Below, in pieces: positions 51,921 to 60,378 of a stretch of DNA of 64,000 nucleotides. This stretch comes from Persicobacter diffluens (lineage in GTDB: Bacteria; Bacteroidota; Bacteroidia; Cytophagales; Cyclobacteriaceae): the NCBI RefSeq assembly GCF_036244895.1, contig NZ_BQKE01000001.1:806001-870000 (forward strand), given 5' to 3'. The notes beneath the pieces were generated by a model. That model was not told where the DNA came from. It did no database searches and saw only the letters and a list, made by a program, of their open reading frames with translations. The stretch's first letter is position 1; each line of letters opens with the position of its first letter. Position numbers and translations under genes: made by a program.

Positions 51921-52212
51921 TTATCTCAAATTTTTAAGGCCCCAAGATAGTTAAAAATCCGGAATGGTCTGAAGTCTAGGGAATGGCTTTGAAGTTTTCA
52001 ATCGCTTAAAGCTTACTAAATTCGGCTGTGATAAAGTAAAAAGGGGCTTTTCAAATTTCCAATCTGGATAATAGTTGTTTCTTTTTTCCAGTCTTGAAAA
52101 TGAAACGATATGTTAATCACTTTTCATTGAATCATTGACGTTTTTGGGTGATTTTGATGATTCTGATTATAAGCGTATGTGCCCAGCCGGAGGGAAAGTG
52201 ATCCGGCTAGGC

Positions 52213-52439
52213 TTAAGCCGAATTATTCACCGATAAATTAAGCGGTTCGGTTTAAGTGATTTAATTTTAGTCTGCTATGGTTGTGATTGCTTATTTGTAA
52301 TTAACCCGGATTTGGGCAAGCTCTCTTTCTTCTCATTCATCTCCTTCATTGAGGGGGGAAATGAAATAGGGAAAATTGCATCATTTTTCCCTCCATGCTG
52401 CTAAACGGGGATTTATAGCGTGAATATTTCGGGTTAATT
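52213..52439 (+). repeat. Dispersed element copy with TTAA at both ends
   Basis: It begins TTAAGCCGAATTATTCACCG and ends GTGAATATTTCGGGTTAA. The internal blocks TTTCTTCTCATTCATCTCC, GAAATAGGGAAAATTGCATC, TTTTTCCCTCCATGCTGC and TAAACGGGGATTTA are recognisable. It lies in the 750-base gap between the divergent genes yjjG and the YjbR gene. The rest of that gap shows no other feature. Confidence 0.78.
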
Positions 52440-52672
52440 TACCACGGTAGCTTTTGTGAATTTATTAGATGGAAATGCATGAAATCATTCGCCACATAGT
52501 TATTGATTCAGTTTTGATATTATTTGGCTTGAAAAACAGGACAAGTTCTGTCGAAAAACCATTTTAGACATGGGTTTTAAAAGGATTTGTCGGCTAAAAA
52601 AATAGATGCTGGGAATATTTATTTAATTTATACCTTGTTCAAGAATAGGTTTATAATTTTCAATTAATCAGA

Positions 52673-53026
52673 ATGGATTTAGATAGCTTTCGAAATTATT
52701 GTTTGGCCAAAAAAGGAGTTACTGAAGAATTGCCTTTTGATGATACCACTTTAGTTTTTAAGGTGATGGGGAAAATGTTTGCCCTGTGTAATTTAGAGCA
52801 ATTTGAAGGCGCAAGCTTAAAATGTGATCCGGAAAGGGCGATTCAATTGAGGGAAGCGTATGAGGAGATTAAGGGAGGGTATCATTTAAATAAAAAACAT
52901 TGGAATTCAATCAAAGCCAATGGAAGGGTCGGAGATCAATTGTTTATGGAATTAATTGATCATTCTTACGACTTGGTGGTGAGTAAATTGACGAAAAAAG
53001 ATAAAGAATTATTACAAGGGATGTGA
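52673..53026 (+). CDS. MmcQ/YjbR family protein
   Basis: The 117-residue protein matches the MmcQ/YjbR family, which has a CyaY-like fold and a proposed but little-tested DNA-binding role. The N-terminus MDLDSFRNYCLAKKGVTEEL, followed by PFDDTTLVFKVMGKMFAL and LKCDPERA, is typical, as is KHWNSIKANG. It is a single gene with no operon partner. No further specificity can be inferred. Confidence 0.88.
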   Translation: MDLDSFRNYCLAKKGVTEELPFDDTTLVFKVMGKMFALCNLEQFEGASLKCDPERAIQLREAYEEIKGGYHLNKKHWNSIKANGRVGDQLFMELIDHSYDLVVSKLTKKDKELLQGM

Positions 53027-53146
53027 TTTATACGTAAAAGAGTAAATCACGACAAACTCTAATTGTTGGGCAGGGTTATTTTTTGTGTTCTTTGAACATT
53101 TAATTATCTTGCCCAGAATCTTTCAAGATCTAAAACAGGTGTTTTT

Positions 53147-53884
53147 TTGCGTTCTTATCAGCATTTAATTCTAATAATGCTTGTGATGCTGGGGTCAATG
53201 TCTTGCCGAAAGCAAAATATTTGCCCCGCTTATCATAGTGCATTTATTTTCGATACGCTGGTCGCTGACCAAACCTTCTCTACGATGGACAGAGATGGCA
53301 ATCCCCTATTTCCTGAAACTAGGGGGCGTAAAACGAAGGGCGGTATTCGTAAATCACCACCGGTTTATGCCTTCTGGCAAAAGAAAGATAAGCCCATGAC
53401 CATTCCAATGGAGTATAAATATGCCCGTGATCGAGAGGTAGAAGGACCTATGGATGGTGAAATGGAAGAGGCTACTTATGCTATGGCTGCGGCAGATACC
53501 GTGGAGTTTGGAGAAGTGAATCCGGCGCTTTTTGCGGATACTACCCAGGTGGCTCAACAAAAAGATACGGTCGAGCATCACTTCAATGAAGATCAAATTG
53601 TTTATTTAAGGTATTTCCTGGATTATCTTCCAGCCCCAAGGGCACAGGCCCCGACGCAATTGGATGAAAATGGCCAGCCGATGGAGCACATAGAGGGTGG
53701 TACTTCCGCTACCAATATTGGAGGTGGAAAGGAGAAAAAGAGCTGGTGGCCATTCGGGAAGAAAAAGAAAAAGGCCAAGGAGAAACAGGAGGAGGTGGAT
53801 CCTGCCGCCAGTCCGAATCAAGATCAAGGGGTGATGGTTCCTCAGTTAGTAAATGATGATGAGGATGATTTATATGATGATTAA
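53147..53884 (+). CDS. Lipoprotein with Lys-rich and acidic tail, unknown function
   Basis: The 245-residue protein has a lipoprotein signal (LILIMLVMLGSMSCRKQ). A TTG start at 53147 supplies the charged N-region this needs. The ATG at 53177 would leave only eight residues before the lipobox. After CPAYHSAFIFDTL the protein is low in complexity, with charged repeats, WWPFGKKKKKAKEKQEEVD and a poly-acidic end (NDDEDDLYDD). I have a vague memory of a similar CPAYxSxF lipoprotein family in Cytophagales, but no function. It is followed by its own terminator. Confidence 0.65.
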   Translation: MRSYQHLILIMLVMLGSMSCRKQNICPAYHSAFIFDTLVADQTFSTMDRDGNPLFPETRGRKTKGGIRKSPPVYAFWQKKDKPMTIPMEYKYARDREVEGPMDGEMEEATYAMAAADTVEFGEVNPALFADTTQVAQQKDTVEHHFNEDQIVYLRYFLDYLPAPRAQAPTQLDENGQPMEHIEGGTSATNIGGGKEKKSWWPFGKKKKKAKEKQEEVDPAASPNQDQGVMVPQLVNDDEDDLYDD

Positions 53885-53905
53885 AAAGTGAAAATAACTT
53901 ATATA

Positions 53906-53944
53906 AAAAGGCTTTCCGAGGTGAATCGGGGAGCCTTTTTTTTT
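53906..53944 (+). terminator. Rho-independent terminator
   Basis: AAAAGGCTTTCCG and CGGGGAGCCTTTTT form a hairpin with nine Ts after the lipoprotein gene. Confidence 0.85.
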
Positions 53945-53957
53945 GGTTTTTGAGAGT

Positions 53958-54180
53958 TTCCCGAATTATTCACCGCCAGATTTAGCGGGTTGTTTAAAGT
54001 GCCTTGTTATTAGGGTGATAGTTTTGTATTTGCTAAATTATTAATAGTCCAAATTTAGACAAGCCTGCTTTCGTGTCATTCATCTGATTCCTTGGAAGAA
54101 CTCAAAATAGGGAAAATTCCTTCATTTTTCCCGCTACAACATAACACGAGGGTTTAAGCATGTGTTGGGTAGTGGATTAA
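53958..54180 (+). repeat. Copy of the 222-bp dispersed element
   Basis: It begins TTCCCGAATTATTCACCGCC. The middle keeps AATAGTCCAAATTTAGACAA (decayed palindrome), CTGCTTTCGTGTCATTCATC, AACTCAAAATAGGGAAAATT and TTCATTTTTCCCGC. The right end is worn (GGATTAA). It lies between two convergent genes, each ending in its own terminator, so it affects neither coding region. With the S9 terminator it fills the 390-base gap. Confidence 0.75.
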
Positions 54181-54220
54181 TATGGAGTAAAGGGGAGGAA
54201 GTAGTTTTTTAGTTCCTATA

Positions 54221-54257
54221 AAAAAAAAGGCTGCCTGAGGGATTTTGGGCAGCCTTT
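54221..54257 (-). terminator. Rho-independent terminator of S9 peptidase gene
   Basis: AAAGGCTGCCC and GGCAGCCTTTT form a hairpin with a T tract on the minus strand, 18 bases after the stop. Confidence 0.88.
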
Positions 54258-54275
54258 TGTCTGTTTTGGAAGGAA

Positions 54276-56426
54276 TTATTCTCCTAATTTTTCGTCAATA
54301 TAATCAAGTACTTTTTCCATCAGGTGAACCCGATTTTTTCCTCTTACATTGTGTTCATGCATGGGGTAAGTAAAGAAATCTACTTTTACCTCATTGTCTA
54401 CGCAGGCTTTTAGGAAAGCCATGCTGTGTTGAGGAACTACTACAGGGTCGATCGATCCGTGGATGATTAATAAATCTCCCTTCAGGTTTTGGGTTTTGTC
54501 TAAAAGTGAAGCTTTAGCAAAACCTTCCGGATTGGTTTCCGGAGTCTGCATATAGCGCTCTGTGTACATTACTTCGTAATATTTCCAGTCCATCACCGGG
54601 CCGCCGGCAACACCGACTTTGAAGGTGTCCGGTGTTTTTAGCATCAAAGAAGTGGTCATGAATCCTCCATAAGACCATCCGTGTATCGCCATTTTGTCGG
54701 CATTTACCCATGGTTGGGCTTTTAGCCAATTGACGCCTTCGAGTTGGTCGGCAATTTCTTCCGTGCCCAATTTTTTGTGGGTGGCATGCTTGAATGCTTT
54801 GCCTCTGTTGTGGGAGCCCCTTCCATCCACAGTGAAGACAATGTAACCTTTTTCCGCTGCGGTGTACATCCAGGTGGAAGCACCGGTGTTATAGCGGTTG
54901 GTAATCAGCTGAACCCCCGGGCCATTGTAAGTGTAAACAATCACCGGATATTTTTTATTGGGATCGAAATTACTTGGCTTGATGATTCTGCAGTTCAAAG
55001 GAGTGGCTTGGTCAGCAGCAGTGATTTGGAAAAGCTCTGGCTTTGCTACCTGGTAATGCTCCATTGGGTTTTCAGAAGTAAGGATGGTTTTTACGGTTTT
55101 ACCGGAAACAGCCAAAATACTTTCCTCACGTGCGATTTCATTGGAGCTGAAAGTGGCCAGGAATTGATTGTTCGCTTTATTATATTTTACCGTATAAACA
55201 CCGGACTTTGAAGAGATTTTCTTTTGGCCGGTTTTTTTAACATCTGCTACATAAATTTGGCGATCCATGCCATAGTTGGCTGTTCCGACCACATTGATTT
55301 TTTTACCGCTTTTATCAAATCCTAAAATTTCGGTAATCATCCAGTCTCCTTTGGTTACCTGGTTAAGTAATTCTCCCTTGGTGTTGTAGCGGTACAAATG
55401 CTCAAATCCATCTCTTTCACTCACCCATAGGAATTCATTTGGACGATTCGGAACGAATTGTAATGGATAATGCCACTGTCCGTATTTTTCCTCTTTTTCT
55501 TCGAATAAAGTTTTATCGAATGCACCATCTGAAAGTTGGTAGCGGTTAAGGGTAATGTGGTTTTGCTCACGGTTCATGATGCCCGCATAGATAAACTTGC
55601 CTTCCGGTCCGAAGGTGACATTGGTAATGTATTGGTCCCTAGGGCCGGTCACCTGAGCAAATACGGTTTTCTCCTGCTCTAAATTGTAGATTCCCAATTT
55701 TACATGCTCACTTGCTTGTCCGGCCATCGGGTAACGGATCGGCATTTCCTTAGCCGGAAGTGAAGTCACGTCCACCAAAGGGTAAATACTTATCGCAGTT
55801 TCATCCTTTTGGTAGAAAGCCAAAGTTTTTCCATCTTCTGACCAGTAGGCGCCATTGTGAATGCCGAACTCATTTCGGGAAGGTACCTGGCCGCTGACGA
55901 TCGCCTCATTTTCTTCTTTGGTAACCGCTTTGAAATTATCATCTTGCCAAACATAAAGATTGTTTTCCCGGGTAAATGCGATGGCATCATAGGTTGGGTT
56001 GATTTCTAAATTTTCAGCTCCTTCCGGAAGTGAGGCCCACTGGCTTACTTTTTTGCTCGCAGCATCCAGTTTGAAAAACTTCAGCCCTACATGGAAGGCA
56101 AGCGTTTGCGGATCAACCCACTTTAATGAAGGCATTGCTTTTAAATTGGCCAAAGCTTCATGGGTCTGCTTTAGCTCAGGAAGGGAAATGATGCTTTTTT
56201 CATCCTTTTTACGAACCACCACCAAATGGTCCTCTCCCTCTATTTTGTCTACCAGACTGTATTCATTGCTGCTTTTTACCCATTGTAATTGCTTACTGTA
56301 ATCCGGGTAAAGTTTGGAATATACTCCTAAAATGGAGGTTTTCAGATCAAGGGTCTGTTTTTGGGCCCAGCCGCTACTTAGTATAAATACCAAAGCAGGG
56401 ATCAGCCTCAAGACTTTTTTATTCAT
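54276..56426 (-). CDS. Dipeptidyl-peptidase-IV-like S9 peptidase
   Basis: The 716-residue exported serine peptidase removes dipeptides or acts as a prolyl oligopeptidase-type enzyme in the periplasm. The start is the ATG at 56426 (MNKKVLRLIPALVFILSSGW, then AQ). An extension would start with TTG. An N-terminal DPP-IV-type beta-propeller (about 30-450) precedes the alpha/beta-hydrolase domain. Nucleophile Ser585 lies in GWSYGGFMT, the Asp in IHGSIDPVVVPQHS and the His in YPMHEHNVRG. Bacteroidota often use DPP IV to finish protein digestion. It is monocistronic. Confidence 0.93.
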   Translation of the reverse strand: MNKKVLRLIPALVFILSSGWAQKQTLDLKTSILGVYSKLYPDYSKQLQWVKSSNEYSLVDKIEGEDHLVVVRKKDEKSIISLPELKQTHEALANLKAMPSLKWVDPQTLAFHVGLKFFKLDAASKKVSQWASLPEGAENLEINPTYDAIAFTRENNLYVWQDDNFKAVTKEENEAIVSGQVPSRNEFGIHNGAYWSEDGKTLAFYQKDETAISIYPLVDVTSLPAKEMPIRYPMAGQASEHVKLGIYNLEQEKTVFAQVTGPRDQYITNVTFGPEGKFIYAGIMNREQNHITLNRYQLSDGAFDKTLFEEKEEKYGQWHYPLQFVPNRPNEFLWVSERDGFEHLYRYNTKGELLNQVTKGDWMITEILGFDKSGKKINVVGTANYGMDRQIYVADVKKTGQKKISSKSGVYTVKYNKANNQFLATFSSNEIAREESILAVSGKTVKTILTSENPMEHYQVAKPELFQITAADQATPLNCRIIKPSNFDPNKKYPVIVYTYNGPGVQLITNRYNTGASTWMYTAAEKGYIVFTVDGRGSHNRGKAFKHATHKKLGTEEIADQLEGVNWLKAQPWVNADKMAIHGWSYGGFMTTSLMLKTPDTFKVGVAGGPVMDWKYYEVMYTERYMQTPETNPEGFAKASLLDKTQNLKGDLLIIHGSIDPVVVPQHSMAFLKACVDNEVKVDFFTYPMHEHNVRGKNRVHLMEKVLDYIDEKLGE

Positions 56427-56590
56427 AAGGTTCAAAATTTTTTCAAAGCGAAAATAGAACCTTAATAGTAAAGCGCAAAATGATTATCCGGACTTTACTT
56501 TGAATTAAATAGGATTAAGCTGAATCCTTTTCTTATCCATCTGCGTGATTTCTTTTTGGTGCTAAGGGAGTTATTCTGAAAAAATAATCT

Positions 56591-56598
56591 TACATTTG
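56591..56598 (+). promoter_or_regulatory. rpsA promoter -7 element TACATTTG
   Basis: TACATTTGCAC matches TAnnTTTG about 100 bases before the rpsA ATG. No good -33 TTG is found at the expected spacing. Confidence 0.6.
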
Positions 56599-56658
56599 CA
56601 CTTCGTTCGAGTGAGCGGCCCTGAAAAGGGATTCTTATTAATCAATTGAGTGGCCTGA

Positions 56659-56690
56659 TTGCTCTAGGGTTATTCAGTATTATAGAGCAA
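56659..56690 (+). promoter_or_regulatory. Leader hairpin immediately before rpsA
   Basis: TTGCTCTA (56659-56666) and TAGAGCAA (56683-56690) form a perfect 8-bp stem around a 16-base loop, nine bases before the ATG. It could control access to the start codon. Confidence 0.45.
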
Positions 56691-56699
56691 CATATTATT

Positions 56700-58478
56700 A
56701 TGTCAGTAGATCCTAACGATTTTAATTGGGACGAAATCGAAGCTGGTGCAAAAGGCTTTGGTGATGAGTATTCTGCCGATAAGCGTGCAGAGATGGAAGC
56801 CATGATCGATGGCACTATGAACGCGGTAACAGAGAAGTCAGTAGTGAAAGCTACTGTAGTTTCTATCTCTGATCGTGACGTAGTATTGAACATTGGTTTT
56901 AAATCTGATGGTTTGGTGTCAGCGGCTGAATTCCGTGATACTCCAGAATTGTCAGTAGGTGACGAAGTTGATGTTTTCGTTGAAGAGCAAGAGAATGCTA
57001 ACGGTCAGTTGGTATTGTCTCGTCGTAAGGCGAAAATCGTTAAAGCATGGGAGCAAATCCAGGGTGCTTTGGCGGAAGACAGCGTTATCGAAGGTGTGGT
57101 TAAGCGCCGTACTAAAGGTGGTTTGATCGTTGATATCTATGGTGTAGAGGCTTTCTTGCCAGGATCTCAAATCGACGTTAAGCCAATCCGTGATTTCGAC
57201 GTTTACGTTGGTAAGAAAATGGAAGTGAAGGTTGTGAAAATCAACCACGCTAACGACAACGTAGTTGTATCTCACAAAGTATTGATCGAGAAAGATCTTG
57301 AGAAGCAAAAAGCTGAAATCTTGAACAACCTTGAAAAAGGTCAGATTTTGGAAGGTGTAATCAAGAACATGACCAACTTCGGTGTATTCATCGATTTGGG
57401 TGGTGTAGATGGCTTGCTTCACATTACAGATATCTCTTGGGGTCGTATCAACCACCCAGAGGAAGTATTGCAGCTTGACCAAAAGGTTAAGGTTGTAGTA
57501 TTGGATTTCGACGAAGACAAAAAGCGTATTTCTTTGGGTATGAAGCAGTTGACTGCTCATCCATGGGATTCATTGTCTGAGGAGATTCAGGTTGGTTCTA
57601 AAGTTAAAGGTAAGATTGTAAACGTAGCTGACTACGGTGCATTCTTGGAGATCATCCCAGGTGTTGAAGGTTTGATTCACGTTTCTGAGATGTCTTGGTC
57701 TCAGCACCTACGCAACCCTCAGGACTTCATCAAAATTGGTGATGAGCAAGAGGCTGTTGTATTGACTTTGGATCGCGAAGATCGTAAAATGTCATTGGGT
57801 ATCAAGCAATTGTCTGAAGATCCATGGACTAAAGGCGATGTGTTGACGAAGTACGCGGTAGGTACTAAGCACCAGGGTGTTGTTCGTAACTTGACTAACT
57901 TCGGTCTTTTCATCGAGTTGGAAGAGGGTATCGACGGTTTGGTTCACGTATCTGACTTGTCTTGGACTAAGAAGATCAAGCACCCATCTGAGTTCGTTAA
58001 AGTTGGTGAGACTTTGGACGTAAAAGTATTGGAGCTTGATGTTGATAATCGTCGTTTGGCTTTAGGTCACAAGCAATTGGAAGAGAATCCATGGGATACT
58101 TTCGAGACAATCTTCACTAAAGGTTCTGAGCACGATTGTACAATCTTGAACAAGAATGATAAAGGAGCTGTTCTTGAGTTGCCTTACGGTATCGAAGGAT
58201 TCGCGACTTCTAAAAACTTGGTGAAAGAAGACGAGACTAACTTGGAAGCAGGTGAAACTGCTAAATTCGTAGTTGTTGAGTTCTCTAAAGACGAGAAGCG
58301 TATTGTATTGTCTCACACTGCAACTTTCAAAGAAGTAGCAGCAGAGGCGCCTAAGAAAGCCGCTCCTAGCAAGAAGAAATCTCCAGCAGCCGCTAGCAAT
58401 GCAAATGTAGAAAAAGACACTATGGGTGACTTGGATGCATTGGCAGCATTGAAGAAAAAGATGGAAGGTGGTAAATAA
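56700..58478 (+). CDS. rpsA: 30S ribosomal protein S1
   Basis: S1 binds mRNA and helps initiation, which matters in Bacteroidota because Shine-Dalgarno sequences are weak. The 592-residue protein has about six S1 (OB-fold) domains. The last four are marked by GVIKNMTNFGVFIDLGGVDG, GKIVNVADYGAFLEIIPGVE, GVVRNLTNFGLFIELEEGID and a more distant domain with GAVLELPYGIEGF. A Lys/Ala-rich tail follows. The start is the ATG at 56700 (MSVDPNDFNWDEI); an 18-codon extension would run through the leader hairpin. Codons are strongly biased (CGT, GGT and AAC dominate), unlike its neighbours, as expected for high expression. Confidence 0.96.
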   Translation: MSVDPNDFNWDEIEAGAKGFGDEYSADKRAEMEAMIDGTMNAVTEKSVVKATVVSISDRDVVLNIGFKSDGLVSAAEFRDTPELSVGDEVDVFVEEQENANGQLVLSRRKAKIVKAWEQIQGALAEDSVIEGVVKRRTKGGLIVDIYGVEAFLPGSQIDVKPIRDFDVYVGKKMEVKVVKINHANDNVVVSHKVLIEKDLEKQKAEILNNLEKGQILEGVIKNMTNFGVFIDLGGVDGLLHITDISWGRINHPEEVLQLDQKVKVVVLDFDEDKKRISLGMKQLTAHPWDSLSEEIQVGSKVKGKIVNVADYGAFLEIIPGVEGLIHVSEMSWSQHLRNPQDFIKIGDEQEAVVLTLDREDRKMSLGIKQLSEDPWTKGDVLTKYAVGTKHQGVVRNLTNFGLFIELEEGIDGLVHVSDLSWTKKIKHPSEFVKVGETLDVKVLELDVDNRRLALGHKQLEENPWDTFETIFTKGSEHDCTILNKNDKGAVLELPYGIEGFATSKNLVKEDETNLEAGETAKFVVVEFSKDEKRIVLSHTATFKEVAAEAPKKAAPSKKKSPAAASNANVEKDTMGDLDALAALKKKMEGGK

Positions 58479-58507
58479 TTAACCATCTGAAAGCTAGAAA
58501 TATAATA

Positions 58508-58537
58508 AAAAGGCGCCAGTTTTGGCGCTTTTTTTCT
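58508..58537 (+). terminator. Rho-independent terminator of rpsA
   Basis: GCGCCA-GTTT-TGGCGC followed by seven Ts, about 35 bases after the stop. Confidence 0.9.
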
Positions 58538-58546
58538 ACTTGAGGG

Positions 58547-58577
58547 TTTGCATAAAAACAAATGATTACTACCTTTG
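58547..58577 (+). promoter_or_regulatory. Promoter TTTG-N19-TACCTTTG upstream of tRNA array
   Basis: TTTG at 58547-58550 and TACCTTTG at 58570-58577 are spaced by exactly 19 bases, a perfect match to the Bacteroidota consensus. It lies 190 bases before the first tRNA. Confidence 0.65.
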
Positions 58578-58715
58578 CATTCCCTTCAGAAAAGGCCTTA
58601 GGGGACGCTTATTGGCCATTTTATTGAAATATTGGATTGATTTAATATCGATTTTTCGCAAAGAAAAATCTTTTCAAAAAAGTGGAATTTCTGCTGGTGA
58701 AAAAGAAAAGTTTTC

Positions 58716-58723
58716 TATCTTTG
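58716..58723 (+). promoter_or_regulatory. Second promoter -7 element TATCTTTG before tRNA array
   Basis: TATCTTTGCAC matches TAnnTTTG 43 bases before the first tRNA-Val. Together with the upstream site it suggests tandem promoters for the array. Confidence 0.6.
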
Positions 58724-58766
58724 CACTCCCAATAAAACAAGCGAATACCAAATCGCTTACTTATTC

Positions 58767-58841
58767 GGGCTCTTAGCTCAGTTGGTTCAGAGCACCTGCC
58801 TTACAAGCAGGGGGTCACTGGTTCGAATCCAGTAGGGCCCA
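58767..58841 (+). tRNA. tRNA-Val(UAC), copy 1
   Basis: Acceptor GGGCTCT pairs with AGGGCCC. The anticodon loop CTTACAA gives anticodon TAC. The T arm is ACTGGTTCGAATCCAGT. CCA is not encoded. Confidence 0.97.
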
Positions 58842-58899
58842 CATCACAGATGTGAAAGGAATTACAAACGAGTGGTTCCGTATTGAAAAAGAATATTTA

Positions 58900-58972
<73 letters not shown>

Positions 58973-58976
58973 CAAT

Positions 58977-59047
58977 GGTCTCGTGGCCGAGTGGCTAGGC
59001 ATAGGTCTGCAAAACCTCGTACAGCGGTTCGAATCCGCTCGAGACCT
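58977..59047 (+). tRNA. tRNA-Cys(GCA), copy 1
   Basis: Acceptor GGTCTCG pairs with CGAGACC. The anticodon loop CTGCAAA between AGGT and ACCT gives anticodon GCA. Confidence 0.97.
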
Positions 59048-59108
59048 CAACTGTAAACCGATTGGGATGCAGTATCTCCACGCGAAAAGCATTGGGCTTT
59101 TCGCACCG

Positions 59109-59183
59109 GGGCTCTTAGCTCAGTTGGTTCAGAGCACCTGCCTTACAAGCAGGGGGTCACTGGTTCGAATCCAGTAGGGCCCA
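59109..59183 (+). tRNA. tRNA-Val(UAC), copy 2
   Basis: Identical to copy 1 in all arms, with anticodon TAC. Confidence 0.97.
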
Positions 59184-59241
59184 CATCACAGGATGTGAAG
59201 GGAATTACAAACGTGTGGTTCCGTGATAAAAAGAATTTTTA

Positions 59242-59314
<73 letters not shown>

Positions 59315-59318
59315 CAAT

Positions 59319-59389
59319 GGTCTCGTGGCCGAGTGGCTAGGCATAGGTCTGCAAAACCTCGTACAGCGGTTCGAATCCGCTCGAGACCT
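59319..59389 (+). tRNA. tRNA-Cys(GCA), copy 2
   Basis: Identical to copy 1, with anticodon GCA. Confidence 0.97.
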
Positions 59390-59413
59390 CTCGATAACGT
59401 TGAGGAGCGTTAC

Positions 59414-59488
59414 GGGCTCTTAGCTCAGTTGGTTCAGAGCACCTGCCTTACAAGCAGGGGGTCGCTGGTTCGAATCCAGCAGGGCCCA
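59414..59488 (+). tRNA. tRNA-Val(UAC), copy 3
   Basis: Differs from the other Val copies by a compensated pair in the T stem: GCTGG/CCAGC in place of ACTGG/CCAGT. Anticodon TAC is unchanged. Confidence 0.97.
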
Positions 59489-59546
59489 CATCACAAGATG
59501 TGAAGGGAATTACAAACGTGTGGTTCCGCGATAAAAAAAATCTTTA

Positions 59547-59619
<73 letters not shown>

Positions 59620-59623
59620 CAAT

Positions 59624-59694
59624 GGTCTCGTGGCCGAGTGGCTAGGCATAGGTCTGCAAAACCTCGTACAGCGGTTCGAATCCGCTCGAGACCT
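59624..59694 (+). tRNA. tRNA-Cys(GCA), copy 3
   Basis: Identical to copy 1, with anticodon GCA. Confidence 0.97.
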
Positions 59695-59718
59695 CTCGAT
59701 AACGTTGAGGAGCGTTAT

Positions 59719-59793
59719 GGGCTCTTAGCTCAGTTGGTTCAGAGCACCTGCCTTACAAGCAGGGGGTCACTGGTTCGAATCCAGTAGGGCCCA
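59719..59793 (+). tRNA. tRNA-Val(UAC), copy 4
   Basis: Identical to copies 1 and 2, with anticodon TAC. It closes the array and is followed at once by a terminator. Confidence 0.97.
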
Positions 59794-59794
59794 C

Positions 59795-59829
59795 AAAGCA
59801 CAATTCATTTTTGGATTGTGCTTTTTTTT
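59795..59829 (+). terminator. Rho-independent terminator of tRNA array
   Basis: AAAGCACAAT and ATTGTGCTTT form a perfect 10-bp stem with a T tract, starting two bases after the last tRNA. Confidence 0.95.
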
Positions 59830-59866
59830 ATGCTCATTTTTTGACTGACTGTCCGGGGGGTAGCAC

Positions 59867-60089
59867 TAATCCGAATTATTCGCCGCTAGATTTTGTGATT
59901 TACTTTAATGAGCTTATTGTCAGCCTGTTGTGTTTGTGTCCGCTGATTTTTTTATAGCCCAAATTGGGGTAAGCTTGCTTTCTCCTCCTTCATCTGCTGC
60001 GTTGGGAAAAACTCAAAATAGGAAGCCATTCCTTCATTTTTGCTGCCTTACAGCTAAAGGAGGTGTGAAACATGAATAATCCGGCTTAA
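59867..60089 (+). repeat. Copy of the 222-bp dispersed element
   Basis: It begins TAATCCGAATTATTCGCCGC and ends CATGAATAATCCGGCTTAA. The palindrome region (TAGCCCAAATTGGGGTAAGC), TTGCTTTCTCCTCCTTCATC and ATTCCTTCATTTTTGCTGCC are well kept. It lies just past the tRNA terminator and before the structured RNA candidate. Confidence 0.8.
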
Positions 60090-60174
60090 ACCACTAAATA
60101 GGAGGTCGTCGTGGAAATGGAAAGAGAAGCGATTTTCAAGCTTGGGTGATTTTGCGCAAAATGGCGAACGAGTG

Positions 60175-60312
60175 TTCGGGCCAAGGATAGAGGCAGAGGC
60201 GTAGCCGTTTGTTGGAGCTCTTTTTTTGATAGTAGTTTTTTGGGGGAAGCTGCGGTTTCTCTTTCAAAAAAAAGCGACTGCCGATAGCCTGACACGCTAG
60301 CGTGGGGCCCAA
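60175..60312 (+). ncRNA. Structured RNA candidate, Flavo-1-like in appearance
   Basis: About 138 bases fold into nested helices: outer GGGCC (60178-60182) with GGCCC (60306-60310), inner GGCAG (60192-60196) with CTGCC (60278-60282), and a long A/T stem CTTTTTTTGA (60220-60229) with TCAAAAAAAAG (about 60264-60274). The palindrome CACGCTAGCGTG (60293-60304) lies in the 3' part. The sequence AAGGATAGAGGCAG with CTGCCGATAGCC resembles by memory a recurrent intergenic RNA of Bacteroidota (possibly the Flavo-1 type); this is not verified. An 93-codon minus-strand frame across it is not considered a gene. The strand is inferred from that resemblance. Confidence 0.5.
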
Positions 60313-60318
60313 AAATAA

Positions 60319-60350
60319 AAAAGCTACAATACCTGATGTACTGTAGCTTT
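60319..60350 (-). terminator. Rho-independent terminator of folE
   Basis: AAGCTACAGTAC and GTATTGTAGCTT pair around ATCAG on the minus strand, followed by TTTTATTTTT. It is 29 bases from the folE stop. Confidence 0.85.
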
Positions 60351-60378
60351 TGTGAAATTAGGCGCAAAGCTAATATTT

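Noticed and set aside
60086..60367. 93-codon minus-strand reading frame
   Set aside because: It crosses the structured RNA candidate and the folE terminator, has no recognisable protein character, and starts in the end of a dispersed element.
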